DNA from: Bacillus sp. 1780r2a1
GTDB lineage: Bacteria > Bacillota > Bacilli > Bacillales > Bacillaceae_H
Reading direction: 5' to 3'
Assembly: GCA_024134725.1 (NCBI GenBank)
Contig: CP099863.1
Span: 2,911,258-2,975,257, forward strand
Length of the DNA: 64,000 nt
The position numbers and the translations under genes are program-made. The notes beneath the pieces are model-generated. The model ran no database searches. It had not been told where the DNA came from and saw only the letters and a list, made by a program, of their open reading frames with translations. This document shows positions 1 through 8,090 of this stretch, piece after piece (position 1 is the first letter of the stretch; every line of letters starts with the position of its first letter).

Positions 1-729
1 ACTTGCCATTTCATCATACTTCTTTCGATCAGTTACATCACGAATAATATACTGAATGGCATCTTCGCCTTTAAATTTAATTTTTGTTGCAGAAGATTCA
101 ATACTAACCACTCCGCGCTTAGTTAATAACTTCACTTCAGCCCGAGGGCGAATAGACATTCCTTTCATGAGCTGATTCATTCGTTTTTTTACGATTTCTA
201 GATGTTCTGGATGGATGAAGTGAAGCCAATATCGCCCTAGATAGTCCGCTTTTTTAGTTCCACCAAGCATACGCACACCAGCTGGGTTTATGTATTGAAT
301 CTTGCCTTCTTGGGTAACGATAAAAGCATCTTGACTCTGCTTTACAAACTGTTTGTACTGCTTCATTTTCCGGATAACTTCCTCTTGCTTTTCAAAACTA
401 GAAGAAAATTCCTTCCACTGTACAACAAGAAGATGAGGTTGCTCTTTCATTCTCTGAATATGAATATGTATAGGCACTTGTTGGTTTATTTGCTTGTTCA
501 GTACAACCACTTCTTCTTCACAATTATGAAGAGGAGCAATATCAGCTTTTTTAATTAAAAATTGGCTAACGTGCTGAAAGACATTGGAAGAAAGAAGTTG
601 CTCTTTTTCTTTCTTAAATAGATGTGCACAAGCATCATTTAAAGCTTGAACTTCTCCATTAAGATCCATGATAAGCATGGGTGTTAACGACATTGAAAAT
701 AGCTGTTCATATAGCCTTTCTTGATCCAT
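1..729 (-). CDS. PAS-domain signalling protein, C-terminus cut by window edge
   Basis: The reading frame is open from an ATG at 729 to the left edge (243 codons), so the protein continues outside the window. AAGGTGA lies five bases before the ATG. Two PAS-like sensing domains can be read: one at about residues 5-110 and a clearer one at about 125-240 that ends in the typical PAC segment YIIRDVTDRKKYDEMA. There is no membrane segment in the visible part, so it should be cytosolic. The output domain is missing; a histidine kinase or a GGDEF/EAL module are both possible. A TTGCCA-18-TATACT promoter lies upstream. I recognise the fold class but not the gene. Confidence 0.8.
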   Translation of the reverse strand, partial: MDQERLYEQLFSMSLTPMLIMDLNGEVQALNDACAHLFKKEKEQLLSSNVFQHVSQFLIKKADIAPLHNCEEEVVVLNKQINQQVPIHIHIQRMKEQPHLLVVQWKEFSSSFEKQEEVIRKMKQYKQFVKQSQDAFIVTQEGKIQYINPAGVRMLGGTKKADYLGRYWLHFIHPEHLEIVKKRMNQLMKGMSIRPRAEVKLLTKRGVVSIESSATKIKFKGEDAIQYIIRDVTDRKKYDEMAS

Positions 730-762
730 ATGTTCACCTTCAGTTATTAGGATAGTAATTAT

Positions 763-792
763 AGTATAATATGGAAAAATAACATTTGGCAA
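763..792 (-). promoter_or_regulatory. Probable sigma-A promoter of the PAS gene
   Basis: On the minus strand TTGCCA (787-792) and TATACT (763-768) are separated by 18 bases, about 35 bases before the ATG at 729. An AT-rich perfect inverted repeat with 11-base arms (791-801 and 814-824) begins at the -35 box and could be an operator. No experiment supports either. Confidence 0.5.
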
Positions 793-843
793 AATATTTT
801 TATTTTTCCGAACAAAAATATTTTCCCAACCTTCGCATAAATG

Positions 844-877
844 GAGCTCTTTCCACCCCGAAGTTTGAAAAGAGCTC
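844..877. repeat. Inverted repeat GAGCTCTTT/AAAGAGCTC downstream of the YjcZ-like gene
   Basis: Nine-base arms at 844-852 and 869-877 lie just after the end of the YjcZ-like gene at 888. There is no clear run of T after the stem on the minus strand, so it is at best a weak terminator. Confidence 0.35.
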
Positions 878-887
878 TTTAGATAAA

Positions 888-1031
888 CTAGCAGATGTAA
901 CTGCACCCAATGATAACTAATAAAATAAACAGCACAAGAATTAATGCAAATGAATTTCCTGATCCACAGTGGTGGTGGTGATACCCTCCAACCGGATAGT
1001 GACATTGATCATAGCAATCATAATTATACAT
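888..1031 (-). CDS. YjcZ-family small sporulation membrane protein (47 aa)
   Basis: This short gene encodes 47 residues beginning MYNYDCYDQCHYPVGGY, followed by four histidines and then GSGNSFALILVLFILLVII, a single membrane segment, with the ending GCSYIC. That layout (short Cys/Tyr/Gly/His head, then one helix close to the C-terminus) is typical of the YjcZ family of tiny Bacillus sporulation proteins. The ATG at 1031 follows a GAGGAGAG-type binding site. Known relatives are spore-associated with no proven function; membership is inferred from composition and topology. The head holds three cysteines and five histidines, so metal binding is conceivable. Confidence 0.75.
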   Translation of the reverse strand: MYNYDCYDQCHYPVGGYHHHHCGSGNSFALILVLFILLVIIGCSYIC

Positions 1032-1118
1032 AGCAATCTCTCCTCATTCGTGATATTCGTTTAGCACATTGTTACTTTATGTTGTGAAAAAGCGATGTGT
1101 ATGTGCGAATGCCCATTT

Positions 1119-1529
1119 TTATTCTCCTTTTTTTATTGTCAAATTCTTCATTCCAAGGAGTATAAAACAAAGAATCGTTATCATTACAAGAACTGCACAG
1201 TACTTCTTGATAAGTGTAAGTAGAAAGCCTACATATGGAATATGGTAAGAGTATGATCCCACTACCCTTTCACCTGGCAAGACGGTATTGGCTTCTATCA
1301 CTACCAATGAGCTTTGTCGAGCAACTAGTACAACTCCTTCGGTATCCATATCTTGTGATGGCTGAAAAACGACTACTGACCCGCTTGGAACTCCCGGTCC
1401 ATCTTCTTGCTGTAACGTTACAGTAAATCCAAACAAAGCCGGTAATAAACTCGCAACAATAAGAGTAAAAAAAACGGCATAACACACAAGTACATACCGA
1501 AAGACGGTGAACCACATGCTTTCTTTCAT
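1119..1529 (-). CDS. SipW-like signal peptidase homologue without catalytic residues
   Basis: This is a 136-residue membrane protein with helices at about 10-35 and 105-130. The order 'TM helix, short beta region, VPSGSVVVFQPS, IPYVGFLL, second TM helix' follows SipW-type (ER-type) signal peptidases; the C-terminal part resembles the YTGFQLPYAGYML region of SipW. The segment that should carry the catalytic SGSMEP motif instead reads TLQQEDGPG, and the His/Asp part of the active site is also missing. It is therefore probably not a protease. AGGGGTGA lies before the ATG. The 30-residue membrane peptide at 1561-1653 sits 31 bases upstream on the same strand. Moderately sure of the family, unsure of the role. 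Confidence 0.55.
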   Translation of the reverse strand: MKESMWFTVFRYVLVCYAVFFTLIVASLLPALFGFTVTLQQEDGPGVPSGSVVVFQPSQDMDTEGVVLVARQSSLVVIEANTVLPGERVVGSYSYHIPYVGFLLTLIKKYCAVLVMITILCFILLGMKNLTIKKGE

Positions 1530-1560
1530 AATGCAGTCACCCCTTTTAGTAATTTAATAA

Positions 1561-1653
1561 CTAAAATGAGAAGACAATGAAATACAGTAATAGAAGAATG
1601 AGTCCAAATCCAGTGAGCATGATTTTGAGCATCTTCTCATAAAACAGCTTCAT
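1561..1653 (-). CDS. Small hydrophobic membrane peptide (30 aa)
   Basis: An ATG at 1653, preceded by AAGAGGTGAAG at good distance, opens 30 codons: a short charged head (MKLFYEKMLK) followed by one hydrophobic stretch, IMLTGFGLILLLLYFIVF. The gene ends 31 bases before the SipW-like gene on the same strand, so the two are likely co-transcribed. I do not recognise a family. The ribosome binding site and the clean one-helix design argue for a real gene, but at this length chance cannot be excluded. Confidence 0.5.
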   Translation of the reverse strand: MKLFYEKMLKIMLTGFGLILLLLYFIVFSF

Positions 1654-1830
1654 CCTCTTCACCTCTTTTACTTATAACCATTGCGGATTAACGGCTATGA
1701 TTCATTCTATTCAAGAAAAAGCAAGATGAAAGTTGGTCAATTGTTTTACAGCATAATTTATGAGTTTTAGCATATGTTTGGTTACGTATAGATTTCTTTT
1801 TCTACTCCGTATAACAGAGGAGCTGAACGC

Positions 1831-2586
1831 ATGGCTAATTATTCATTTGACCAATACATTAAAAAAGCAATGAAATATGATTTCTTATCAAACTACTACA
1901 AATATAGCGACCCTTCCCGTCATATTGCTTATTACGAAAAGCATTTATACTATGTGCAACAAGCAATCTTAGCAGGGGACCATACACAAGGACCACGAGT
2001 AGCTAAACCAATGGCCAGAATTTTCCACGCTTCTCCTGATGCACCTTCCGTTGATATTTACTTGAATGGAAGACGTGTCATTCGTAATCTTACTTACAAG
2101 CAAGAAACCGACTATTTGCCTTTAGGAGACCCAGGTCGCTATACAATTTCTGTTTATCCTGCTGGCCAAACAGAAAAACCGTTACTTACAAAGTCGTTTA
2201 CGTTTGAAGGGAACCAAAAATATACGGTTGCAGCCGTAAATAATTTAAACGAGCTAGAATTGCTTTTTATTTATGATGATAGTAAAGTTCCCAGTGGAGA
2301 AACAAAGGTGAGGTTTATTCACCTGTCTCCTAATGCACCAGCAGTTGACATTGCTGCCAGAGGGGGAGACGTTGTCTTTTCCGACGTTACGTTTAAGGAA
2401 ATCACTAACTATCTAGGATTATCTCCAATGTTTGTACAGCTTGATGTACGAATAGCAGGAACCGATGATGTTGTTCTATCTATTCCACCTCTCAGCCTGC
2501 GTCCAAACCGAGCTTATACTGTCTATGCAGTAGGTTATGCACAAGGAAAACCTGCATTAGAAGCCTTAATTTCACAAGATCGCTAA
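1831..2586 (+). CDS. DUF4397 domain protein
   Basis: The 251-residue protein has an N-terminal region of about 60 residues rich in Tyr and Lys, then two tandem beta-rich DUF4397 repeats (about 60-150 and 158-250). Each repeat opens with a version of R-[FI]-x-H-x-SP-[DN]-AP-[SA]-VDI (ARIFHASPDAPSVDIYLNG and VRFIHLSPNAPAVDI). DUF4397 proteins are usually secreted or surface adhesin-like proteins in Bacillus, but I see no signal peptide, so it is either cytosolic or exported without one. GAGGAG precedes the ATG. It converges with ypmS across a shared terminator. Molecular function is unknown. Confidence 0.8.
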   Translation: MANYSFDQYIKKAMKYDFLSNYYKYSDPSRHIAYYEKHLYYVQQAILAGDHTQGPRVAKPMARIFHASPDAPSVDIYLNGRRVIRNLTYKQETDYLPLGDPGRYTISVYPAGQTEKPLLTKSFTFEGNQKYTVAAVNNLNELELLFIYDDSKVPSGETKVRFIHLSPNAPAVDIAARGGDVVFSDVTFKEITNYLGLSPMFVQLDVRIAGTDDVVLSIPPLSLRPNRAYTVYAVGYAQGKPALEALISQDR

Positions 2587-2587
2587 C

Positions 2588-2633
2588 GCCAAAAAAGCTC
2601 TCAGTAACAAATTATTACTGAGAGCTTTTTGGC
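2588..2633. terminator. Bidirectional terminator between the DUF4397 gene and ypmS
   Basis: The arms GCCAAAAAAGCTCTCAGTAA and TTACTGAGAGCTTTTTGGC pair almost perfectly (one bulged A) around a seven-base loop, with A and T runs giving T tracts on both strands. The last base overlaps the ypmS stop codon. Confidence 0.85.
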
Positions 2634-3205
2634 TATTCTTTCTTTGAAATTAATTTGACTTGTATATCATCATTTTCTAAGTCAAACTTTTCAACCTTCA
2701 CATTAAAATCTGTTTGAAGCTCCATCTCTTGAAGAGCTACATATACCGATTCACTCTTCGGATCGATGGTCACCCATTCAGGAAGATTAAAATTATTATT
2801 AACGTAGCGAAGTACTGTTTTTACCGGAAGTTGAATTTTTCCAATTGATAGCGTTTCTTGTTCAAGAACAATATCTCCATTCTCTTGCACTTCCGGAGTA
2901 AAGGTCATTCGAATATCAATATCATCTCCAAAAACCTCAATGGTTCCATCTAGCTGCACGACATCCGTTAACGTGATGTCGTAATTAAGAGGCTGATTAT
3001 TAAGCTCTCTTTTTAGATACTTATCAATAAGTATATTTAAATCTTCTTTTTTAGCTAAAATTGTTAGTTCAGCGTCCCCTTCTACGTCTCCAGACTTCAG
3101 CGGTGTTACTTCATCGACCGGTTGAAAGATAAGGCCAATGATTACAACCGCTAAGAGAAGGTTAACGCTTAGCAATCCAATAAATAACCATTTCCACTTC
3201 TTCAT
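2633..3205 (-). CDS. ypmS: YpmS family protein (DUF2140)
   Basis: This 190-residue protein has one N-terminal membrane helix (about residues 5-27, WLFIGLLSVNLLLAVVIIGL) and an extracytoplasmic domain rich in short beta strands, as in the YpmS/DUF2140 family of Bacillus. Family function is not known. It starts 12 bases after the ypmR stop, and ypmR-ypmS order is the same as in B. subtilis, so the two are probably one transcription unit. Its 3' end runs into a bidirectional terminator. Length fits the family. Confidence 0.85.
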   Translation of the reverse strand: MKKWKWLFIGLLSVNLLLAVVIIGLIFQPVDEVTPLKSGDVEGDAELTILAKKEDLNILIDKYLKRELNNQPLNYDITLTDVVQLDGTIEVFGDDIDIRMTFTPEVQENGDIVLEQETLSIGKIQLPVKTVLRYVNNNFNLPEWVTIDPKSESVYVALQEMELQTDFNVKVEKFDLENDDIQVKLISKKE

Positions 3206-3217
3206 TTCATAAGCTCC

Positions 3218-4069
3218 TTACTCGTTTCCGTTCGGTTCTTCTCCCTGTGCTTTCTCTTTGTTTTGACCCAATAAAGGATCTTCTTCCTCCATTGCATGGC
3301 TAATTCGTTCCGCCATTAACTCATACCCTTTTTTATTAGGATGAAACTCGTCTTTTCCTAAGAGGTTGTCAGGAGAATCGTAAAAGATATCATCTACTTT
3401 CACATATGTTACATTTCCATAATTCATTGCCACTTGTTGACTTGCTTGGTTCCATTCATCAATTACAACATTAATCTCTTTCATATCACTTAGCGTTTTA
3501 AAAAATGGATTATAAAATCCTATTAAATAAATATGTGCATCTGGGTTTAGCTTTCGAATTCGTTGAAAGACCTCATTTAAACGTTTTTCATATTTTGATT
3601 TTTCTGATTCAAATGTTTTAATTGAAATATCATAAAAATAGTCCCTTACAACTTTCATTACGTCGTTACCACCAATTGTAACATAGATCATGTCTGCTCT
3701 TGAAACTTTGCTCGCAATTGATGGATCTTTCAGTCTTGCTAACAGCTGATCCGTACGATTACCTTTTTTGCCCAGGTTAGAAATTGTTACATTTCCCACT
3801 TCGTTTTGCTTAGCAATATACTGTTCAATAAAAGGTACGTATCCACCTTTTTTGGATTCATCTCCTATACCTTCCGTTAACGAGTCGCCTATCGCAACAG
3901 CTTCTAATTCCACAGGGAAAAAGCCCTTTGGTATTTGTTCCTTTTTTGTAAGCTGAACTTCTTTTTGATCTACAACGTCCTCTTGGTTAACAAGAAAGGT
4001 AGGCTGAGAACAGCTAGCTAAAGTGACAGAGCACACGCTTGCCACGATTATTTTTTTCCATCTTTTCAT
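3218..4069 (-). CDS. ypmR: SGNH/GDSL hydrolase lipoprotein YpmR
   Basis: The N-terminus (MKRWKKIIVASVCSVTLASC) is a lipoprotein signal with the lipobox LASC, so the enzyme should be anchored on the outer face of the membrane. The body carries the SGNH blocks: GDSLTEG (nucleophile Ser), the Gly block around GKKGNRT, GGND (about residue 135) and the C-terminal DEFHPN with the catalytic Asp/His. The family comprises esterases and lipases; the substrate here is unknown. AGGTG lies five bases before the chosen ATG at 4069; a GTG one codon earlier is too close to the binding site. Synteny with B. subtilis ypmR supports the name. Confidence 0.88.
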   Translation of the reverse strand: MKRWKKIIVASVCSVTLASCSQPTFLVNQEDVVDQKEVQLTKKEQIPKGFFPVELEAVAIGDSLTEGIGDESKKGGYVPFIEQYIAKQNEVGNVTISNLGKKGNRTDQLLARLKDPSIASKVSRADMIYVTIGGNDVMKVVRDYFYDISIKTFESEKSKYEKRLNEVFQRIRKLNPDAHIYLIGFYNPFFKTLSDMKEINVVIDEWNQASQQVAMNYGNVTYVKVDDIFYDSPDNLLGKDEFHPNKKGYELMAERISHAMEEEDPLLGQNKEKAQGEEPNGNE

Positions 4070-4283
4070 CACAACACCTACTTACTATGCTGTATTCTAG
4101 TTGTCACCTTGCTTGACTAGATTTACTATAGCGCACTTATATATCTTTATATAGTAACATACCTTGTCAAGGGCGGTCTTTTCCATGTCTATAGTATATG
4201 TAGAAAGATGGATAAGAATGTTTATTCTAAAAAAAGGTAACCATGAATTAAAATACGACTTTTAACTCATAGATACCTTCTTT

Positions 4284-4865
4284 TTACTTACTTAACGTTT
4301 TCATATCTTTAATAATCTCGTCATATGGAGTATCTCCTACACCACTATAAGACTTCATAACAGTGCCTTCTTTATTGATCAAATAAAAAGTTGTAGCATG
4401 AATAACTTGCGGATCTTTTTCTGGCTTTTTCACAACAGCTTTAAATTGGTCCAAAGCAAATTTTTCAATTTCTTGTTGGGTGTAACCCGTTAGAAAATGC
4501 CAATTCGAAAAATCTGCATTAAACTTAGTAGCAAACTCTTTTAATTTATCTGGTGAATCATTCTCTGGATCTACACTAAAAGAAATAAAATTAGCATCAA
4601 GTCCCTCTTCTTTCACCATTTTCTGAAGCTTAGCCATATGAGCAGTCATTGGTGGACAAACTGTTTCACAATTTGTAAAAATAAAATTAGAGACCCAAAC
4701 CTTCCCCTTAAGATCGTCTAGACTAACTTTTTTATTCTCTTGATTTGTATAAGTAAAAGAATTGAGCTTCCAATTTAAAGGGTCTTTAATTTGTGATCCA
4801 CAAGCTGCTAAAACAAGAATTAAAACCAAACACAGTAGCATCAGCTTTTGATTGTTGTTTTTCAA
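4284..4865 (-). CDS. ypmQ: SCO1/SenC-type copper lipoprotein (YpmQ)
   Basis: This 193-residue protein has a lipoprotein signal ending LAAC and a thioredoxin-like fold with the SCO1 copper motif CETVC (a CxxxC pair) and the distal histidine in VIHATTFYLI. SCO proteins deliver or reduce copper for the CuA centre of cytochrome c oxidase, outside the membrane. The start is TTG with a GGGGGAAAAG binding site. It lies 24 bases downstream of a sensor kinase gene on the same strand, with no terminator between, so the two look co-transcribed. The B. subtilis counterpart also precedes ypmR. Confidence 0.88.
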   Translation of the reverse strand: MKNNNQKLMLLCLVLILVLAACGSQIKDPLNWKLNSFTYTNQENKKVSLDDLKGKVWVSNFIFTNCETVCPPMTAHMAKLQKMVKEEGLDANFISFSVDPENDSPDKLKEFATKFNADFSNWHFLTGYTQQEIEKFALDQFKAVVKKPEKDPQVIHATTFYLINKEGTVMKSYSGVGDTPYDEIIKDMKTLSK

Positions 4866-4889
4866 TATCTTTTCCCCCAGTACGATGGT

Positions 4890-6512
4890 TTACGTTTTAT
4901 ATGCTGGTATTAAAATAGTAAACGTAGATCCTTTTCCTTTCTCACTTTCAACCGTAATTTTGCCTCTCATTTCTTCTATAATTTGATACGATACCATTAA
5001 GCCAATCCCTGTACCTTTTTCTTTTAATGAATAAAAAGCTGTTCCTAGCCTCTCCAACTCTTGTTTCGTCATTCCTTCACCGGTATCTTTAATTGCAATT
5101 TGAACTTGATTATCTTGTACATCAATAGACACAGAGAGCTTTCCACCATCTTGCATAGCTTCAATACCATTTTTCATAATGTTAAGAAGCACTTGGTTAA
5201 ATTCATTTTTATTGCCTCGAACGTATGCTAACTGATTCGTTTGAATTTCAATTTCAATATTGCTTGTTAACAGTGCATATGAAGACAATAAATCAACTAA
5301 GCTCGTTACGCTTACGATGCAGTCAATAATATCTACTTCTTTTACCCCAGGTCGTGCTAAAGATAAATAATCGTTAATGATAACTTCGGCTCGGTCCATT
5401 TCGCTAATCATTAAATGAATATAACCCAACTCCGATTTTGTTAGCTTTTGGTTATCTTGAAACAGCTGTAAGAAACCTTTTACCACGGTCATTGGATTTC
5501 GAATTTCATGCGCGACAGATGCAGCTAACTGACCAATTGCATTCATCTTCTCTGCACGCTGAAGCTCCTTTTGAAGTTTCGTTCGTTCCATAATAATCTC
5601 AAGTTCATCCAGAGCTTTTTCTAAATCTCCACTAGACTCCAAGCTCGATTGCTTTACTGCCAACTGTTCTTTTGTAGCAGCAACCTGCTGGAACAAATGC
5701 TGTAATCTTTGTGTCATTACATTAAACTGCTGGCTGATTTGACCAATTTCCGAAGCATCTTTCTGCTGTAATTTAACTTGAAAGTTACCATTACTAACTG
5801 ATTTAATGCCCTCTACTAATTCTTTAAGAGGCGCCATTACCACGCGCAGCCCCCAATCTTGAATAAAAATAATGATTGTAAATAGAAAAAGAAGAGCAAA
5901 AAATAGTAATGAAAACAAACGCTGCTGATAAATTGTCATTACGCTAGCATCAACATCAATTGCCAGCATAGCAATAACTTCGCCTTTTTCGTTTAAAATA
6001 GGAGAAAAGGCAGTAATCCATGTCCCAAACTGATCCGTATATGTATCTGTTATCGCTTCTGTTTTTTCTGTTTTCGCTTTCATAAAATGGGTATAAAACT
6101 CTTTTTTTCCATAGTATATCATAGAAGGTTTAAGCTGTTGACGCACCTTTGGATTAGCAGTAACAACTATTTTAAATCCATGATTTTCATAAGGTTCTAC
6201 TGTAAACAGATGACCTTGTAAATATTCTGGACTTGCCTTATAAATACGCTCAAACTGTTTCTCAATCCCTGTTCGAGCTAAAGCACTAGGTAAATCTTCT
6301 GCCTTAACAGATTGCGTGATCTCATTAGGAGATAACGTCTCTTTCCAAAGCTTTGTTGTCGTTAGTGCATTCTGAGTGAGTAACTGCTTGGTCGTTACAT
6401 TTTGGAGATAGTAGCTAACCGAAGCTGTCCCAACTCCAACAATAATAACAATTAACGTGGAGAACAAAACAGTTTTGTTAAACACACTTAAATTCCGAAT
6501 ATAATTTCTCAT
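4890..6512 (-). CDS. Orphan sensor histidine kinase (membrane, HAMP)
   Basis: The 540-residue kinase has two membrane helices (about 13-35 and 198-219) bracketing an extracytoplasmic sensor domain that looks Cache-like, then HAMP (about 222-275), a coiled coil, a HisKA domain with phospho-accepting His335 in SVAHEIRNP, and an HATPase domain with N box (NIMKNGIEAM), DTGEGMT and GTGIGL. The H box strongly resembles those of the Bacillus sporulation kinases (AHEIRNPxTxxKGFLQL). No response regulator gene is nearby. GGAGTG precedes the ATG. It is followed directly by the SCO1-like gene. The signal it senses is unknown. Confidence 0.88.
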   Translation of the reverse strand: MRNYIRNLSVFNKTVLFSTLIVIIVGVGTASVSYYLQNVTTKQLLTQNALTTTKLWKETLSPNEITQSVKAEDLPSALARTGIEKQFERIYKASPEYLQGHLFTVEPYENHGFKIVVTANPKVRQQLKPSMIYYGKKEFYTHFMKAKTEKTEAITDTYTDQFGTWITAFSPILNEKGEVIAMLAIDVDASVMTIYQQRLFSLLFFALLFLFTIIIFIQDWGLRVVMAPLKELVEGIKSVSNGNFQVKLQQKDASEIGQISQQFNVMTQRLQHLFQQVAATKEQLAVKQSSLESSGDLEKALDELEIIMERTKLQKELQRAEKMNAIGQLAASVAHEIRNPMTVVKGFLQLFQDNQKLTKSELGYIHLMISEMDRAEVIINDYLSLARPGVKEVDIIDCIVSVTSLVDLLSSYALLTSNIEIEIQTNQLAYVRGNKNEFNQVLLNIMKNGIEAMQDGGKLSVSIDVQDNQVQIAIKDTGEGMTKQELERLGTAFYSLKEKGTGIGLMVSYQIIEEMRGKITVESEKGKGSTFTILIPAYKT

Positions 6513-6618
6513 GATTGCACTCCATATAGATTTTTTTCAAAATAGACAATGGTTACTTTTTAACTATTATAACATTTTTTCACCACTATTAACGTTGAAG
6601 TCTATATGATTTTCCCAA

Positions 6619-6653
6619 TAAAAAAGTGACCTGCTCATCAGACAGATCACTTT
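6619..6653 (-). terminator. Terminator of degV
   Basis: On the minus strand AAGTGATCTG pairs with CAGGTCACTT (one mismatch), followed by a run of T. It lies immediately after the degV stop. Confidence 0.7.
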
Positions 6654-6657
6654 CAGT

Positions 6658-7500
6658 TCATTCAGCAAAGTACATAAACCCGATTGCGCCAACCCCTGTA
6701 TGAGTAGATATAACAGGTGTTGTCTCTTCAATTATAAAATCTTCATAGCCACAGGCAGCAATAATCGATTCTCTTAGCTTTTCAGCTAGTTCACGCCCTT
6801 CTGCATGTACTAATCCGATACCTTTAATTTGCTTTCCTGCCGTCTCTTCGACGATTTGCTTTGTTAAAAATTTCACGATTTGAGAATGACTCCTAACCTT
6901 TGCAACAGGCGTATATACCCCATCAGCAAGTGAAGCAATAGGCTTAATATTTAGTAGCGAACCAATTAACGCTTTACCTCGTCCAATTCGCCCACCTTTT
7001 ATTAAATTTTCTAACGTATCGACTACAACAAATAGTGTCGTATTACGACGAATTTCATCCAAACGCTGGACAATTTCGTGCATTTCAGAACCCTGTTTAA
7101 TCATATCCAGAGCTTCAAACACCTGAAAAGAGAGCGCTTTTGAGATATACATAGAATCCACTACGGTAATATTTCCATCTACCATTTTAGCAGCACTTTC
7201 TGCTGAACGTACTGTACCACTCATACCGCCTGTCATATGAATTGATAAAACATCGTATCCTTCATTTACAAGGCGCTCATATACTTCAACAAAGGCTCCA
7301 ACCGCTGGCTGAGAGCTTTTTGGTAATACATCAGACCTTTTCATCTTTTCAATAAAATCACTTGGCGTTATTTCAACTCGATCTAAATATGTTTCATTAT
7401 CAATATTAATCGATAACGGAACAATTTCAATACCATATTGAGCTGCTTGCTCTACGGTTAAATCTATTGTTGAATCCGTTACCACTTTAATTTTCGTCAT
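6658..7500 (-). CDS. DegV family fatty-acid-binding protein
   Basis: The 280-residue protein begins with TKIKVVTDSTIDLT, the DegV signature (V[TV]DST.DL), and has the conserved SQPAVGAF, SIHMTGGMSGT and GRIGR blocks of this family, ending with HTGVGAIG. DegV proteins are cytosolic and bind a fatty acid; in Firmicutes the best studied ones (FakB) present fatty acids to the kinase FakA, but no fakA is visible here. Full length for the family. A terminator follows directly. Which fatty acid it binds cannot be told from sequence. Confidence 0.9.
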   Translation of the reverse strand: MTKIKVVTDSTIDLTVEQAAQYGIEIVPLSINIDNETYLDRVEITPSDFIEKMKRSDVLPKSSQPAVGAFVEVYERLVNEGYDVLSIHMTGGMSGTVRSAESAAKMVDGNITVVDSMYISKALSFQVFEALDMIKQGSEMHEIVQRLDEIRRNTTLFVVVDTLENLIKGGRIGRGKALIGSLLNIKPIASLADGVYTPVAKVRSHSQIVKFLTKQIVEETAGKQIKGIGLVHAEGRELAEKLRESIIAACGYEDFIIEETTPVISTHTGVGAIGFMYFAE

Positions 7501-7618
7501 GAGTTCACCCCTACAAAATCCTTTGCGCTCATTATAGCATTGTTCTAAACTTGGTTACAGCAATATCCTAAAGTGTTTGTTACTACGTTAGTATAATACA
7601 ACTATTTCACGTAAAACA

Positions 7619-7662
7619 TAAAAAGTTGACTACGCTGAAGAATCCAGAATAGTCAACTTTTT
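7619..7662. terminator. Terminator downstream of ypmP
   Basis: AAAAGTTGACTA (7621-7632) and TAGTCAACTTTT (7650-7661) form a perfect 12-base stem; both strands have T-rich flanks. It serves the ypmP transcript on the minus strand. Confidence 0.8.
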
Positions 7663-7666
7663 CTCT

Positions 7667-7918
7667 TCAAGCATTATGTTTTAATGCGTCAGACTTAAAT
7701 AGCTGTTCATAATCTTTCCATTTCAACACACGTTTTAAATATTCTTGAAACGAGTAGGTTTGTTTCGGCATGGATTTCTTCATAATATCCGTTATCAAAG
7801 CATTTAACTTTACAGAGATTATAAACCGAAATGTGCTATCTTCCTCCAATACTGGAATATCAATAATTTTTACCTTTTGACCATTCTCATGTTTAAATTC
7901 AAGGCTTTTCAATAGCAA
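7667..7918 (-). CDS. ypmP: YpmP family protein (DUF2535)
   Basis: This small soluble protein (83 residues from the chosen start) reads LLKSLEFKHENGQKVKI followed by a short alpha/beta body. It is recognised as the YpmP type of Bacillus from its position beside ilvA and its length; function is unknown. The start chosen is the TTG at 7918, nine bases after AGAGGG; an in-frame TTG at 7927 directly abuts the binding site. The name rests on synteny more than on a motif. Confidence 0.7.
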   Translation of the reverse strand: MLLKSLEFKHENGQKVKIIDIPVLEEDSTFRFIISVKLNALITDIMKKSMPKQTYSFQEYLKRVLKWKDYEQLFKSDALKHNA

Positions 7919-8002
7919 GGCGATCAACCCTCTTTTTACCCGTTTCTTTTATTATACATGGTAAACTAATTACTTGTCTTTTCATTTTTACTTTATTTTT
8001 AG

Positions 8003-8046
8003 AAAAAATGTCTCATGGACATCATATTCGACGTACAATGAGACAT
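8003..8046 (-). terminator. Terminator of ilvA
   Basis: On the minus strand ATGTCTCAT and ATGAGACAT form a nine-base stem with a 21-base loop, followed by TTTTTT (8003-8008). Confidence 0.75.
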
Positions 8047-8090
8047 TCCTTTGTCATACCGCTAATTTATTACAGGCTATGTTATCAATT

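Noticed and set aside
295-558. 87-codon frame on the plus strand
   Set aside because: Antisense to the PAS-domain gene, no ribosome site, composition of a shadow frame.
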